Positions 57,182 to 64,000 of a stretch of 64,000 bases of DNA are shown here, piece by piece. Within the stretch, counting starts at the first letter, position 1. Every line of letters starts with the position of its first letter. The translations under genes were made by a program, and so were the position numbers. The notes beneath the pieces are model-generated. The model was not told the DNA's origin. It made no database searches and worked only from the letters and a program-made list of their open reading frames with translations. This DNA comes from Aliidiomarina shirensis (GTDB lineage Bacteria > Pseudomonadota > Gammaproteobacteria > Enterobacterales > Alteromonadaceae). The stretch covers positions 62,001-126,000 of the forward strand of contig NZ_PIPP01000006.1 in NCBI RefSeq assembly GCF_003987345.1, written 5' to 3'.

Positions 57182-57823
57182 TTAATAAAGGCCATTGATA
57201 TATTGCGATAAAATTTCGATATCGCGATCAGTAAGGCGTGTAGCGATATCGCGCATCATGGCGTTCGGGTCGTTTGCACGCTCACCAGAACGGAATAATT
57301 CGAGTTGCGCTTTCGTGTACTGTGCATGTTGGCCACTTAACATTGGGAATGCAGCTAACCCCATACCAGCGCCACCAGGACCATGGCATGCAGCACAAGC
57401 CGTGATACCGCGATCAACATCACCACCCATAAACAAGCGTTGCGCTTCCGCCACGATTTCTTCATCAACAGCGCCAATATCATTTTCTTGAGCAGTGTAG
57501 TAAGCAGCTAAGTCATGAATATCTTGGTCGCTAAGGTTAGCTACTTGGCTTGCCATTAGCATATTGCTTCTACCACGTTCGCCATTGCTTTCAACGCCCG
57601 TGCGGTAATCCATAAGTTGTTTTACTAAATATTTGTAACCTTGGCCGGCTATATTAGGAAAATCACCTGACGGGCTATTACCAGATGGACCATGGCAAGC
57701 TGCACAAGTTACCGATTTTTCTTGCCCGGCTTCTGCGTCACCACTAAGGCTGTCTGAGCCTGAAGCCATTGCTGCTCCGCTGGCGAACAGCATCAAACCA
57801 CATAGAATCGCGAGTTTTTTCAT
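57182..57823 (-). CDS. Cytochrome c4 (dihaem)
   Basis: The 213-residue protein has a Sec signal peptide (MKKLAILCGLMLFASGAAMA, cleavage near 20) and two CXXCH haem sites, CAACHGPSG and CAACHGPGG, one per homologous half. Axial methionines probably lie in the SNMLMASQ and DPNAMMRDIA segments. Cytochrome c4 passes electrons from the bc1 complex to terminal oxidases in the periplasm. It lies between polA and engB, also a common place in Pseudomonas and relatives. Confidence 0.93.
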   Translation of the reverse strand: MKKLAILCGLMLFASGAAMASGSDSLSGDAEAGQEKSVTCAACHGPSGNSPSGDFPNIAGQGYKYLVKQLMDYRTGVESNGERGRSNMLMASQVANLSDQDIHDLAAYYTAQENDIGAVDEEIVAEAQRLFMGGDVDRGITACAACHGPGGAGMGLAAFPMLSGQHAQYTKAQLELFRSGERANDPNAMMRDIATRLTDRDIEILSQYINGLY

Positions 57824-58000
57824 GAGCTCTCTTCTCTGTCTTTTCTTTGTTTTCGGCTGGGCAAACGGCCCGGGAAAAATTCAGTTTCCTATTTTACACG
57901 AATCTCGCCACGATGAAACGTCTGAATCGTTGTTCTGTGGTTGGCTCAAGTGCATTCATGCGTCATAATAGGCATCATTCAAGATTTATCGAGGTTTATA

Positions 58001-58642
58001 GTGAGTACTGACACCCTGCATTTCCAAAAAGCACATTTTACTATCAGTGCTCCAGATATCCGTCACCTGCCGGCCGACGAGGGCATGGAGGTTGCGTTTG
58101 CTGGCCGATCGAATGCAGGAAAATCAAGCGCGCTTAACGTGCTTACTCGGCAAAAGAGCCTAGCGCGAACGAGTAAAACACCAGGCCGTACACAGCAAAT
58201 AAATGTATTTGCGTTAGATGATCATCGGCGTTTAATTGATTTGCCAGGTTATGGTTTTGCGCAAGTGCCACTAGCGATGAAATTAAAGTGGCAACAAGCA
58301 CTCTCCGAGTATTTGGAAAAACGTAATTGTTTGCGTGGCCTAGTGGTGCTGATGGATGTGCGCCATCCGATGAAAGACCTTGACCAAGAGCTGATTCATT
58401 GGGCCGTGGCAAGTGATTTGCCGGTTTTGGTGGTGTTAACGAAAATTGATAAATTGAAAAGCGGGCAACGCAAAGCTGCATTGATGCAAATTCAAGAAGC
58501 CGTTCCAGGCTTTGGCGGCGATGTATCGGTTATTTTATTCTCTTCGTTGAATAAAAGTGGCTTGCCTGAACTCGAACAAAAACTTCATCATTGGTTTGCT
58601 AATCCGGCGGCTCCGGCATCTGAAGAAACTCCTGATTCATGA
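58001..58642 (+). CDS. engB: Ribosome biogenesis GTPase EngB (YihA)
   Basis: From the GTG at 58001, with GAGG 8 bases upstream, the protein has 213 residues. It has G1 [13 protein letters not shown]2/G3 [12 protein letters not shown] and [11 protein letters not shown], and G4 LTKIDKL. A TTG 20 codons upstream would extend it without family support. EngB helps assemble the large ribosomal subunit. Its stop overlaps the next start by 4 bases. Confidence 0.95.
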   Translation: MSTDTLHFQKAHFTISAPDIRHLPADEGMEVAFAGRSNAGKSSALNVLTRQKSLARTSKTPGRTQQINVFALDDHRRLIDLPGYGFAQVPLAMKLKWQQALSEYLEKRNCLRGLVVLMDVRHPMKDLDQELIHWAVASDLPVLVVLTKIDKLKSGQRKAALMQIQEAVPGFGGDVSVILFSSLNKSGLPELEQKLHHWFANPAAPASEETPDS

Positions 58643-59544
58643 AGCCAGCCTTAATTGCCGAGCAGTATCCGCCGAGTACATGGGCTAAATTATTTCTACT
58701 GGCATTAGTTTGGGGAAGCTCATTTTGGTTAATTAAAATGGGCCTCGTTACCTTCACACCAACTGAAGTGGCAGCGGTGCGATTAGCCGCGGCGGCTGCG
58801 TTTTTAGCCCCCTTTGCTATTGTGCGCATGCATCGTGTGAAGCGGCATCAATGGCCGGTTATACTCTCGGTAGGATTAACGGGTAGCTTACTTCCTGCCT
58901 TTCTATTTGCCTTAGCACAAACGCAGATTGCCAGCGGTGTTACCGGTGCCCTAAACGCGCTTACGCCATTATTTACCCTAATTATGGGTGCAATTATATT
59001 TCGTCAATGGGTTACTGGGCGCACTATTGTTGGCTTGTTGATAGGCTTTGCGGGTACCGCCATGCTAGTGCTGCTCAATGCTACCGGTGAGCTTACACTG
59101 AACGGGTATGCACTGTTTATTGTACTTTCCACTATTTGCTATGGCGCCAACTTAAATCTCATTAAAATCTATTTACCCGATCAAAGCCCACTTACTATCA
59201 CGGGCGTATCATTGCTAATGGTATTGCCGGTAGCGCTGATATATCTCATTGGGCCGGGCGAGGTAACGAGTAAGTTAGTATCTTCAGCGGCCTGGGGCTC
59301 GTTGGCCGCAATTTTGGTGCTTGGCGTGGTAGGTACGGCACTCGCTTTGATTTTATTTAACCACTTAGTGCAAATTGCCACCACGGTATTTGCAAGCTCA
59401 GTAACTTATTTGATTCCTATCGTAGCCATGACGCTCGGCGTGCTTAGCGGGGAGCGTATCGGCATCTATCAGCTTGGTGGTATGGGGTTGATACTGGTGG
59501 GGGTGTGGTTAGCTAACCGCAAACCGGTGCCTGCTCGCGGTTAA
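58639..59544 (+). CDS. DMT/EamA-family transporter
   Basis: The 301-residue protein has about ten membrane helices in two EamA repeats, with the usual [13 protein letters not shown] first helix and a second half ending [12 protein letters not shown]. Members export metabolites or amino acids; the substrate is unknown. Its ATG overlaps the engB stop (ATGA), so translation is probably coupled. Confidence 0.88.
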   Translation: MKPALIAEQYPPSTWAKLFLLALVWGSSFWLIKMGLVTFTPTEVAAVRLAAAAAFLAPFAIVRMHRVKRHQWPVILSVGLTGSLLPAFLFALAQTQIASGVTGALNALTPLFTLIMGAIIFRQWVTGRTIVGLLIGFAGTAMLVLLNATGELTLNGYALFIVLSTICYGANLNLIKIYLPDQSPLTITGVSLLMVLPVALIYLIGPGEVTSKLVSSAAWGSLAAILVLGVVGTALALILFNHLVQIATTVFASSVTYLIPIVAMTLGVLSGERIGIYQLGGMGLILVGVWLANRKPVPARG

Positions 59545-59569
59545 CGATATTATGGGGTTACATCTAAAG

Positions 59570-59609
59570 AAAAGCCGGAATTACCTTGAGTAGGTAGTTC
59601 CGGCTTTTT
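59570..59609. terminator. Bidirectional terminator
   Basis: An eleven-pair stem AAAAGCCGGAA / TTCCGGCTTTT, with an inner ACCT / AGGT stem, lies between the convergent DMT and DUF885 genes. A/T tracts on both sides allow use from either strand. Confidence 0.87.
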
Positions 59610-59633
59610 AATTTATCAGTGTTTCTTTTGCTA

Positions 59634-61394
59634 TTACTCGGCGGCAATGCGCGCCTGCTCGGCACTAATATAAGCCGCAATTTGCTGCTCTAAAGTTGCC
59701 AGAGGAATACTACCATTGCGTAACACTTGGTAATGGAATTCTCGCAAATCGAAATCTTCACCCAGCGCCGCTTCGGCCTCTGCACGTAATCGTTTAATGG
59801 TTAAATCACCTAATTTGTACGATAACGCCTGACCTGGCCAACTGATGTAGCGATCTATCTCAGTATTTACATTGTGTAGCGAAAGCGCCGTGTTGCTGCC
59901 AAGGAACTCAACAGCACGCTCGCGGCTCCACCCCATGGCATGCATACCAGTATCTACTACTAAACGCGCAGCGCGCCACATTTCATAGGTTAAGCGGCCG
60001 AAATTACTGTAAGGGTCTTGGTAGAAACCGGTTTCTAGCCCCAGATACTCCGCATATAACCCCCAACCTTCACCAAAAGCCGAGATATACGTAGAGCGGC
60101 GATAAGGTGGTACGTTTTCCATTTCCGCGGCCAGTGAAATCTGTAAATGATGCCCCGGAACACCTTCATGTAGCGTAAGTGCTTCTAACTCATAGAGTGG
60201 GCGTGTTTCCACTGCGTATGTATTTACCCAATATTCGCCGGGTTGATCATCGCGGCTTGGCCCAGAATACCGGCCTTGAGTATAGTTCGGTGCGATCTCT
60301 GCCGGCACTGGTTCAACGGCATACGGCGTCCGCGGTAAGTGATGAAATAATCGCGGTAAAACGCCATCAGCTTTTTTCGCAATAAATGCAGCTTCTTTCA
60401 GCAATTCTTCGCCGGTTTCCACGTAAAACTGACGATCGGTACGGAGAAAATGAATGAATTCGGCGAAGCTACCTTCGAATCCTACTTCGTCGATCACTTC
60501 TTGCATTTCTGCGCGAATGCGCGCCACTTCGGCCAATCCAATTTCGTGAATTTCTTCCGGGCTCAAATCAAGCGTAGTGTAGTGTTTCACCCGATCAGCG
60601 TAAAAAGCCTCACCATTTGGTAGCGAGGTAGCGGCGATTTCTGTGCGTGCATTAGGGATATATTCTTCAACTAAAAACTCATGAAAATCCATGAATGCGG
60701 GATTAACAAGTGTCGCTATGGCTGTTTGCAATTCTAAATCCAACTCAGCAAATTCTTCCTCAGATAGAATTCGTTTAGCATCGGCCGCGGGTTGGTAGAA
60801 AACACTTTCTGTAGGGTCCATAGCAATGTATGCATTGATACCCGCAGCAAAATTTTTCAGCACTACCTGTGGTTGTGCCATGCCTGATGCCAAGCCCTCA
60901 CGCATATATTCGGTTTGTTGCTGCATCCAATTTGGTACATCACTCAACAAGCTTAAATAGCGATCAAAATCATCTGCGCGTTGAAAACGAATGCTGTTCG
61001 GTAAGCCCGCCATGCGATTGTGCGGCCCAGTTTCGTTTGTGAGTGGCATGAGATACATATTGAATTCGTAATCGGAAAGCATATTCTTCAATGCGTATAG
61101 CAACATATCACGATTGATTTGATTCTCTTCGCTTAGGCTTTCGGCTGGAATGGCCTCAATTTGTTCGTAATAAGCCAATCTATTTTCATATCTTTCGGCA
61201 AGCGCTTCAGGGCTGATATCTTGCAAACGGTTTGGGTCGGTGTTTCGGCCATAGCTCCAGGCGGCTTCTGCCAGCTCAGTAAATTGAGTATTGGCATTTA
61301 CTTCAGGTGCTTCGGTAGTTTCTGGTGCGGCTTGGCAACCGGTAAGGATTACCAGCGCGCACGCTAAAGCGACTAGGGGAGGCGAATTACGCAT
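59634..61394 (-). CDS. DUF885-family lipoprotein, probable metallopeptidase
   Basis: From the ATG at 61394 (MRNSPPLVALACALVI) the protein has 586 residues with lipobox LTGC (Cys near 20), so it is probably lipid-anchored. The DUF885 core includes the metal-site motif LHEGVPGHHLQ and the downstream EGWGLYAEYLG. Family members are thought to be zinc carboxypeptidase-like enzymes; activity is inferred. The longer frame start adds 14 residues ahead of the signal sequence. It is transcribed alone. Confidence 0.87.
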   Translation of the reverse strand: MRNSPPLVALACALVILTGCQAAPETTEAPEVNANTQFTELAEAAWSYGRNTDPNRLQDISPEALAERYENRLAYYEQIEAIPAESLSEENQINRDMLLYALKNMLSDYEFNMYLMPLTNETGPHNRMAGLPNSIRFQRADDFDRYLSLLSDVPNWMQQQTEYMREGLASGMAQPQVVLKNFAAGINAYIAMDPTESVFYQPAADAKRILSEEEFAELDLELQTAIATLVNPAFMDFHEFLVEEYIPNARTEIAATSLPNGEAFYADRVKHYTTLDLSPEEIHEIGLAEVARIRAEMQEVIDEVGFEGSFAEFIHFLRTDRQFYVETGEELLKEAAFIAKKADGVLPRLFHHLPRTPYAVEPVPAEIAPNYTQGRYSGPSRDDQPGEYWVNTYAVETRPLYELEALTLHEGVPGHHLQISLAAEMENVPPYRRSTYISAFGEGWGLYAEYLGLETGFYQDPYSNFGRLTYEMWRAARLVVDTGMHAMGWSRERAVEFLGSNTALSLHNVNTEIDRYISWPGQALSYKLGDLTIKRLRAEAEAALGEDFDLREFHYQVLRNGSIPLATLEQQIAAYISAEQARIAAE

Positions 61395-61759
61395 GCGAGT
61401 TTCCTTAAAATGTAACAAATTATGATAAAAAACCATTTTGCATGGTATTACGGTGCTTTACCAGTCGAAGTATATGCGCTGAAACATGGCAAAACCATAA
61501 CATTCATCATAAAAAGTTATCTTAAATGCAATTTCGTAATAAAAATATGGTTTTTAGATCAATTAAATTGTTGCGAAACAAACTCATTCACGTAATCTTA
61601 ACGCCGTTGAAACGCACTATTGCGGCAGGTATGTGAGAGTTAGCAAGGGGTGCAAGGCGAAAAGCAAAAATAAAAAACGCGCTAAACCATTGTTAACGAG
61701 AACACTTTATAGCAGGTAATTGTTACAAAGCTGTGATAAGATGTTCGTGTAAAATTTGT

Positions 61760-62190
61760 TAAAGAATATTTCGGGGAAACCGTTTTAGCATTACTTAACC
61801 ACTGCTCTTCTACAGAGCACTTATGAACAATAACAATAAACATAAGTTTGGTAATGCGACATCAGGGAACAAAAATAACGCCAGGAGGCGACCCTCTCGC
61901 AAATATAATAATAAAAAGCGTAAATGCGAGAGAACAATAATAATAAAACATTTTGGGAAAGAAATACTGCGCAACCGAAACACCATTAAGAGTAGTTCGT
62001 TAGCATTTATGCAGTTAAATCTAAACAAGCTCCACCGTTAAAAAGTTGCACCTTTAAGAGTGCGGATAAAAAGAGGTGGATTTACAAGGAAGAAAAACAA
62101 GAATAGTAAGGATTCAGCGACAATCGATCTCGGTTTTACCCTTGGGGGGTACGAGTTTCAATCAAGGCGATGGTATTCATCGCCTTTTTT
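61760..62190 (+). ncRNA. Candidate CsrC-like regulatory RNA upstream of yihI
   Basis: This structured AT-rich region ends in a strong terminator but holds no recognisable gene. It contains an AGGA loop on a CGCC/GGCG stem near 61880-61891, a CGG-GGAAA-CCG hairpin near 61772-61782, an eight-pair stem CTCTCGCA / TGCGAGAG (61894-61932) and further AGGA or GGGA motifs. E. coli csrC lies in the equivalent place, next to yihI, and also presents AGGA hairpins. Only about eight GGA triplets are present, so CsrA sequestration is unproven and the 5' end is unknown. Confidence 0.35.
62164..62190 (+). terminator. Terminator in the DUF885-yihI gap
   Basis: A perfect nine-pair stem AAGGCGATG / CATCGCCTT with a five-base loop is followed by six T. 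It lies 95 bases before yihI with no called gene upstream on this strand. Confidence 0.9.
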
Positions 62191-62284
62191 ATTGCCTGCG
62201 ATTTCGTAAATGGCCGGAATGGGCTATGATCACACTACTTTCTAAATGAAGTGTGGACACCTCCACCCTCAAGGGCCTACAAAT

Positions 62285-62788
62285 ATGACACGAATCAAGA
62301 AAACCCGAAAATCTGGGCCACTCGCTTTACGCAAAGCTGATCGAAAACCCGACGAAGCCGTATCCTCAAGTAAGGCTAAGGAAAATACCAAAGAAAAAGG
62401 TAAAGGCAAGGCAGCGGGTAGCCGTTACGGTGCGCAAGCACAATCTCAGCAACAAAAGGCTGCAGGTGAATTGAAAGACCCTCGCCATGGTAGTAAGAAA
62501 CCTGTGCCGCTTACGGTTCCAAAAAAGGCAATGGCGCCGGAGAAGGAATTGCTAGCACTGGAAAACGACACTCGGTTGCAGGCGTTGCTTGATCGTGCGG
62601 AAAATGGCGATATTCTTACCAAAGCAGACCAAGCGTGGCTCGATGCGCAGTTAGCGCGATATCAAGAATTAGCCGAGCTTCTTGGCATCGATTTAGATGC
62701 TGAGGAAGATGAAGATGACGATAATTTTGAATATGATTTTAACGAGAACGATATTCTCGATGATGAGATACCGGGCTCGAAGGAGTAG
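62285..62788 (+). CDS. yihI: Der GTPase-activating protein YihI
   Basis: From the ATG at 62285 ([15 protein letters not shown]) the protein has 167 residues, like E. coli YihI (169). It has a Lys/Ala/Ser-rich disordered N-terminus and the conserved [12 protein letters not shown] and [20 protein letters not shown] segments, then an acidic tail. It stimulates the ribosome-assembly GTPase Der. An upstream start 13 codons earlier is unsupported. The next gene starts 3 bases after its stop. Confidence 0.92.
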   Translation: MTRIKKTRKSGPLALRKADRKPDEAVSSSKAKENTKEKGKGKAAGSRYGAQAQSQQQKAAGELKDPRHGSKKPVPLTVPKKAMAPEKELLALENDTRLQALLDRAENGDILTKADQAWLDAQLARYQELAELLGIDLDAEEDEDDDNFEYDFNENDILDDEIPGSKE

Positions 62789-62791
62789 TAA

Positions 62792-63256
62792 GTGTTGATT
62801 TGGATTTCTCTGATTATTGGCGTTTTAGTTGTTGCCGGTTTGAGTGTTTATGCGGGAGTTTTGCTTTCGCGCTTACGCCAGCAAAACAGGGGTATTGCTA
62901 AGAACCAGAAAAAACGCCTAAATTATTTACACGAGAGTATAGAAACGATCGCGAAGGCGATGCAGCAAGATCAATGTCCGCTATCAGAGGGCTGTATTCG
63001 TATCGCGGTATTACTGGACAACTTACCGCAAGCTGAGCGCCATAATTTTACTGAACGTTGGCCTTCGATTCACGAAATGTATGAGCGTATTAAACATATG
63101 CCTACACATGAAGCTCGAAAAGAATTTCCAAAAAAAGAGATTCGGAAAATGGACCTGGAGCGCGAGCGCTTCGAAGTTGAGCTCGAGCAACCTATCAAAG
63201 ATGATCTGCAAACATTGGTGATATGGGTAAAAGAAGAGCGAGTAAAACAGCGTTAG
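62792..63256 (+). CDS. DUF2489 family protein
   Basis: The 154-residue protein starts at GTG with AGGAG seven bases upstream. It has one N-terminal membrane helix (about 3-25) followed by a helical cytoplasmic domain (DQCPLSEGCIRIAVLLDNLP). It matches the DUF2489 family, which commonly follows yihI; function unknown. It ends at a strong terminator. Confidence 0.82.
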   Translation: MLIWISLIIGVLVVAGLSVYAGVLLSRLRQQNRGIAKNQKKRLNYLHESIETIAKAMQQDQCPLSEGCIRIAVLLDNLPQAERHNFTERWPSIHEMYERIKHMPTHEARKEFPKKEIRKMDLERERFEVELEQPIKDDLQTLVIWVKEERVKQR

Positions 63257-63301
63257 GTTGATGCCTCGGCGCAACCGGAAAAGTAAAAACATAAATGTAA
63301 T

Positions 63302-63337
63302 AAAAGCGCCCAAAGCTTAACGGCTTTGGGCGCTTTT
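63302..63337. terminator. Bidirectional terminator
   Basis: A perfect fifteen-pair stem AAAAGCGCCCAAAGC / GCTTTGGGCGCTTTT with a six-base loop separates the convergent DUF2489 and amidohydrolase genes. Confidence 0.92.
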
Positions 63338-63368
63338 GTTTTGCCAATACCGGATTGTTGGCGCTGAA

Positions 63369-64000
63369 TTATGGCTGCACGTAGATAACACCATCTTTGA
63401 TGACAAGGTGGATATCTTTGAGCAAATGAATATCGTTCATCGGGTTGCCGCGAACCGCTACGATATCAGCATGCTTGCCCACTTCGATACTACCAATTAT
63501 ATCTTCGGCGCCGAGTAACGTAGCGGCAACAAGGGTAGCAGAGCGAATTGCTTCGATTGGTGGCATTCCCGCTTCTACCATATATTCAAACTCGCGAGCA
63601 TTTTCACCGTGATCATATACGCCTGAATCGGTGCCGAAGGCAATATTCACACCGGCTGCATAAGCACGTCCGAAAGTACCTTGAATTAGCGGGCCAATGG
63701 CGCGCGCTTTGGCGCGAACTTGCTCCGGAAAGTAGCCATCGATTTCAGCACGCTCGGCAACACTGCGGCCGGCAGTGATTGTGGGTACGTAATAGGTACC
63801 GTGTTCTTTCATTAGCTCAAATACTTCGTCGTCCATATAAGTGCCATGCTCAATTGAATGAACACCAGCGCGTATGGCGCGCATCATGCCGTCTTTGCCA
63901 TGTGCATGCACCGCCACGCGCATTCCGTAATCCCGTGCAGTGTCGACAATAGCTTCGAGTTCATCATCCATGAACTGCGGGTTATCGCCGCTTGCAGCCA
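63369..64000 (-). CDS. Amidohydrolase, C-terminal part
   Basis: The frame runs off the right edge; an internal Met at 63971 is not the start, because AASGDNPQF continues upstream in frame. Visible motifs are [11 protein letters not shown] (metal-binding His pair), [11 protein letters not shown], and [15 protein letters not shown] with the catalytic Asp. The usual tail [19 protein letters not shown] follows. It belongs to the imidazolonepropionase/prolidase-like amidohydrolase group; the substrate is unknown and any signal peptide is outside the window. Confidence 0.88.
   Translation of the reverse strand, partial: AASGDNPQFMDDELEAIVDTARDYGMRVAVHAHGKDGMMRAIRAGVHSIEHGTYMDDEVFELMKEHGTYYVPTITAGRSVAERAEIDGYFPEQVRAKARAIGPLIQGTFGRAYAAGVNIAFGTDSGVYDHGENAREFEYMVEAGMPPIEAIRSATLVAATLLGAEDIIGSIEVGKHADIVAVRGNPMNDIHLLKDIHLVIKDGVIYVQP

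Noticed and set aside
61823-62041. 72-codon plus-strand frame rich in Asn, Lys and Arg upstream of yihI
   Set aside because: Weak ribosome-binding site, low-complexity AAT/AAA composition and coincidence with RNA hairpins; treated as part of a possible non-coding RNA.
61741-62190. Classical CsrB-type RNA
   Set aside because: I count about eight GGA triplets in roughly 450 bases, close to chance, versus the dense array in CsrB; only the weaker, position-based CsrC-like suggestion is kept.

Overview
The window is about 64 kb of gammaproteobacterial core chromosome spanning the replication origin. The gene order (atp operon, parB-parA-rsmG-mnmG, yidC-yidD-rnpA-rpmH, dnaA-dnaN-recF-gyrB, glyS-glyQ-tag, trkA-rsmB-fmt-def, dprA-smg-yrdD-tsaC-hemF-aroE, polA-engB-yihI) is that of free-living Gammaproteobacteria. 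It mixes Pseudomonas-like order (parAB beside rsmG, glyQS after gyrB, parS near recF) with E. coli-like features (origin between mnmG and mioC). Moderate GC, many AT-rich gaps and the protein sequences suggest a marine Alteromonadales relative such as Idiomarinaceae; the family assignment is inference. There are no rRNA or tRNA genes, insertion sequences, CRISPR arrays or phage genes that I can see.

Layout: 1-2.2 kb is the start of the ATP synthase operon (atpI-B-E-F-H, minus strand) with a recognisable promoter. 2.5-6.8 kb is parB-parA-rsmG-mnmG (minus). 6.8-7.4 kb is an E. coli-type oriC (GATC-rich, AT-rich unwinding element, DnaA boxes). 7.4-14.3 kb is a more accessory block between mnmG and mnmE: mioC, a SulP transporter with a universal stress protein, a DksA/TraR-type zinc-finger protein, a small membrane protein, a dicarboxylate-type symporter and a patatin. 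14.3-18.4 kb is the mnmE and yidC-yidD-rnpA-rpmH block (minus). It diverges from dnaA-dnaN-recF-gyrB (18.7-24.8 kb, plus). 25-35.6 kb holds glyQS, tag, a lipoprotein hydrolase convergent with a membrane-anchored XRE regulator, a GNAT, tusA and fadBA. 35.9-50.2 kb holds slt, trkH/trkA, rsmB-fmt-def and the dprA-to-aroE group with a truncated haemoglobin. 50.3-64 kb holds an SLC13-type permease, a DUF945-like protein, polA, cytochrome c4, engB, a DMT exporter, a DUF885 lipoprotein, yihI, a DUF2489 protein and the end of an amidohydrolase.

The genes cohere around chromosome replication and segregation (oriC, dnaA, dnaN, gyrB, polA, and ParAB with four parS palindromes), translation and tRNA modification (mnmE/mnmG, rsmG, rsmB, fmt, def, tsaC, glyQS, rnpA, rpmH), membrane protein insertion and energy (yidC/yidD, atp), and potassium uptake (trkAH). 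The most interesting non-coding signals are the parS cluster (two sites inside recF), a structured transcription unit upstream of yihI in the position of E. coli csrC, and a two-hairpin element downstream of polA in the position of E. coli spf. I did not find a clearly new multi-gene system. The nearest candidates are the membrane-bound XRE regulator with its overlapping lipoprotein hydrolase and the undescribed small proteins noted below.
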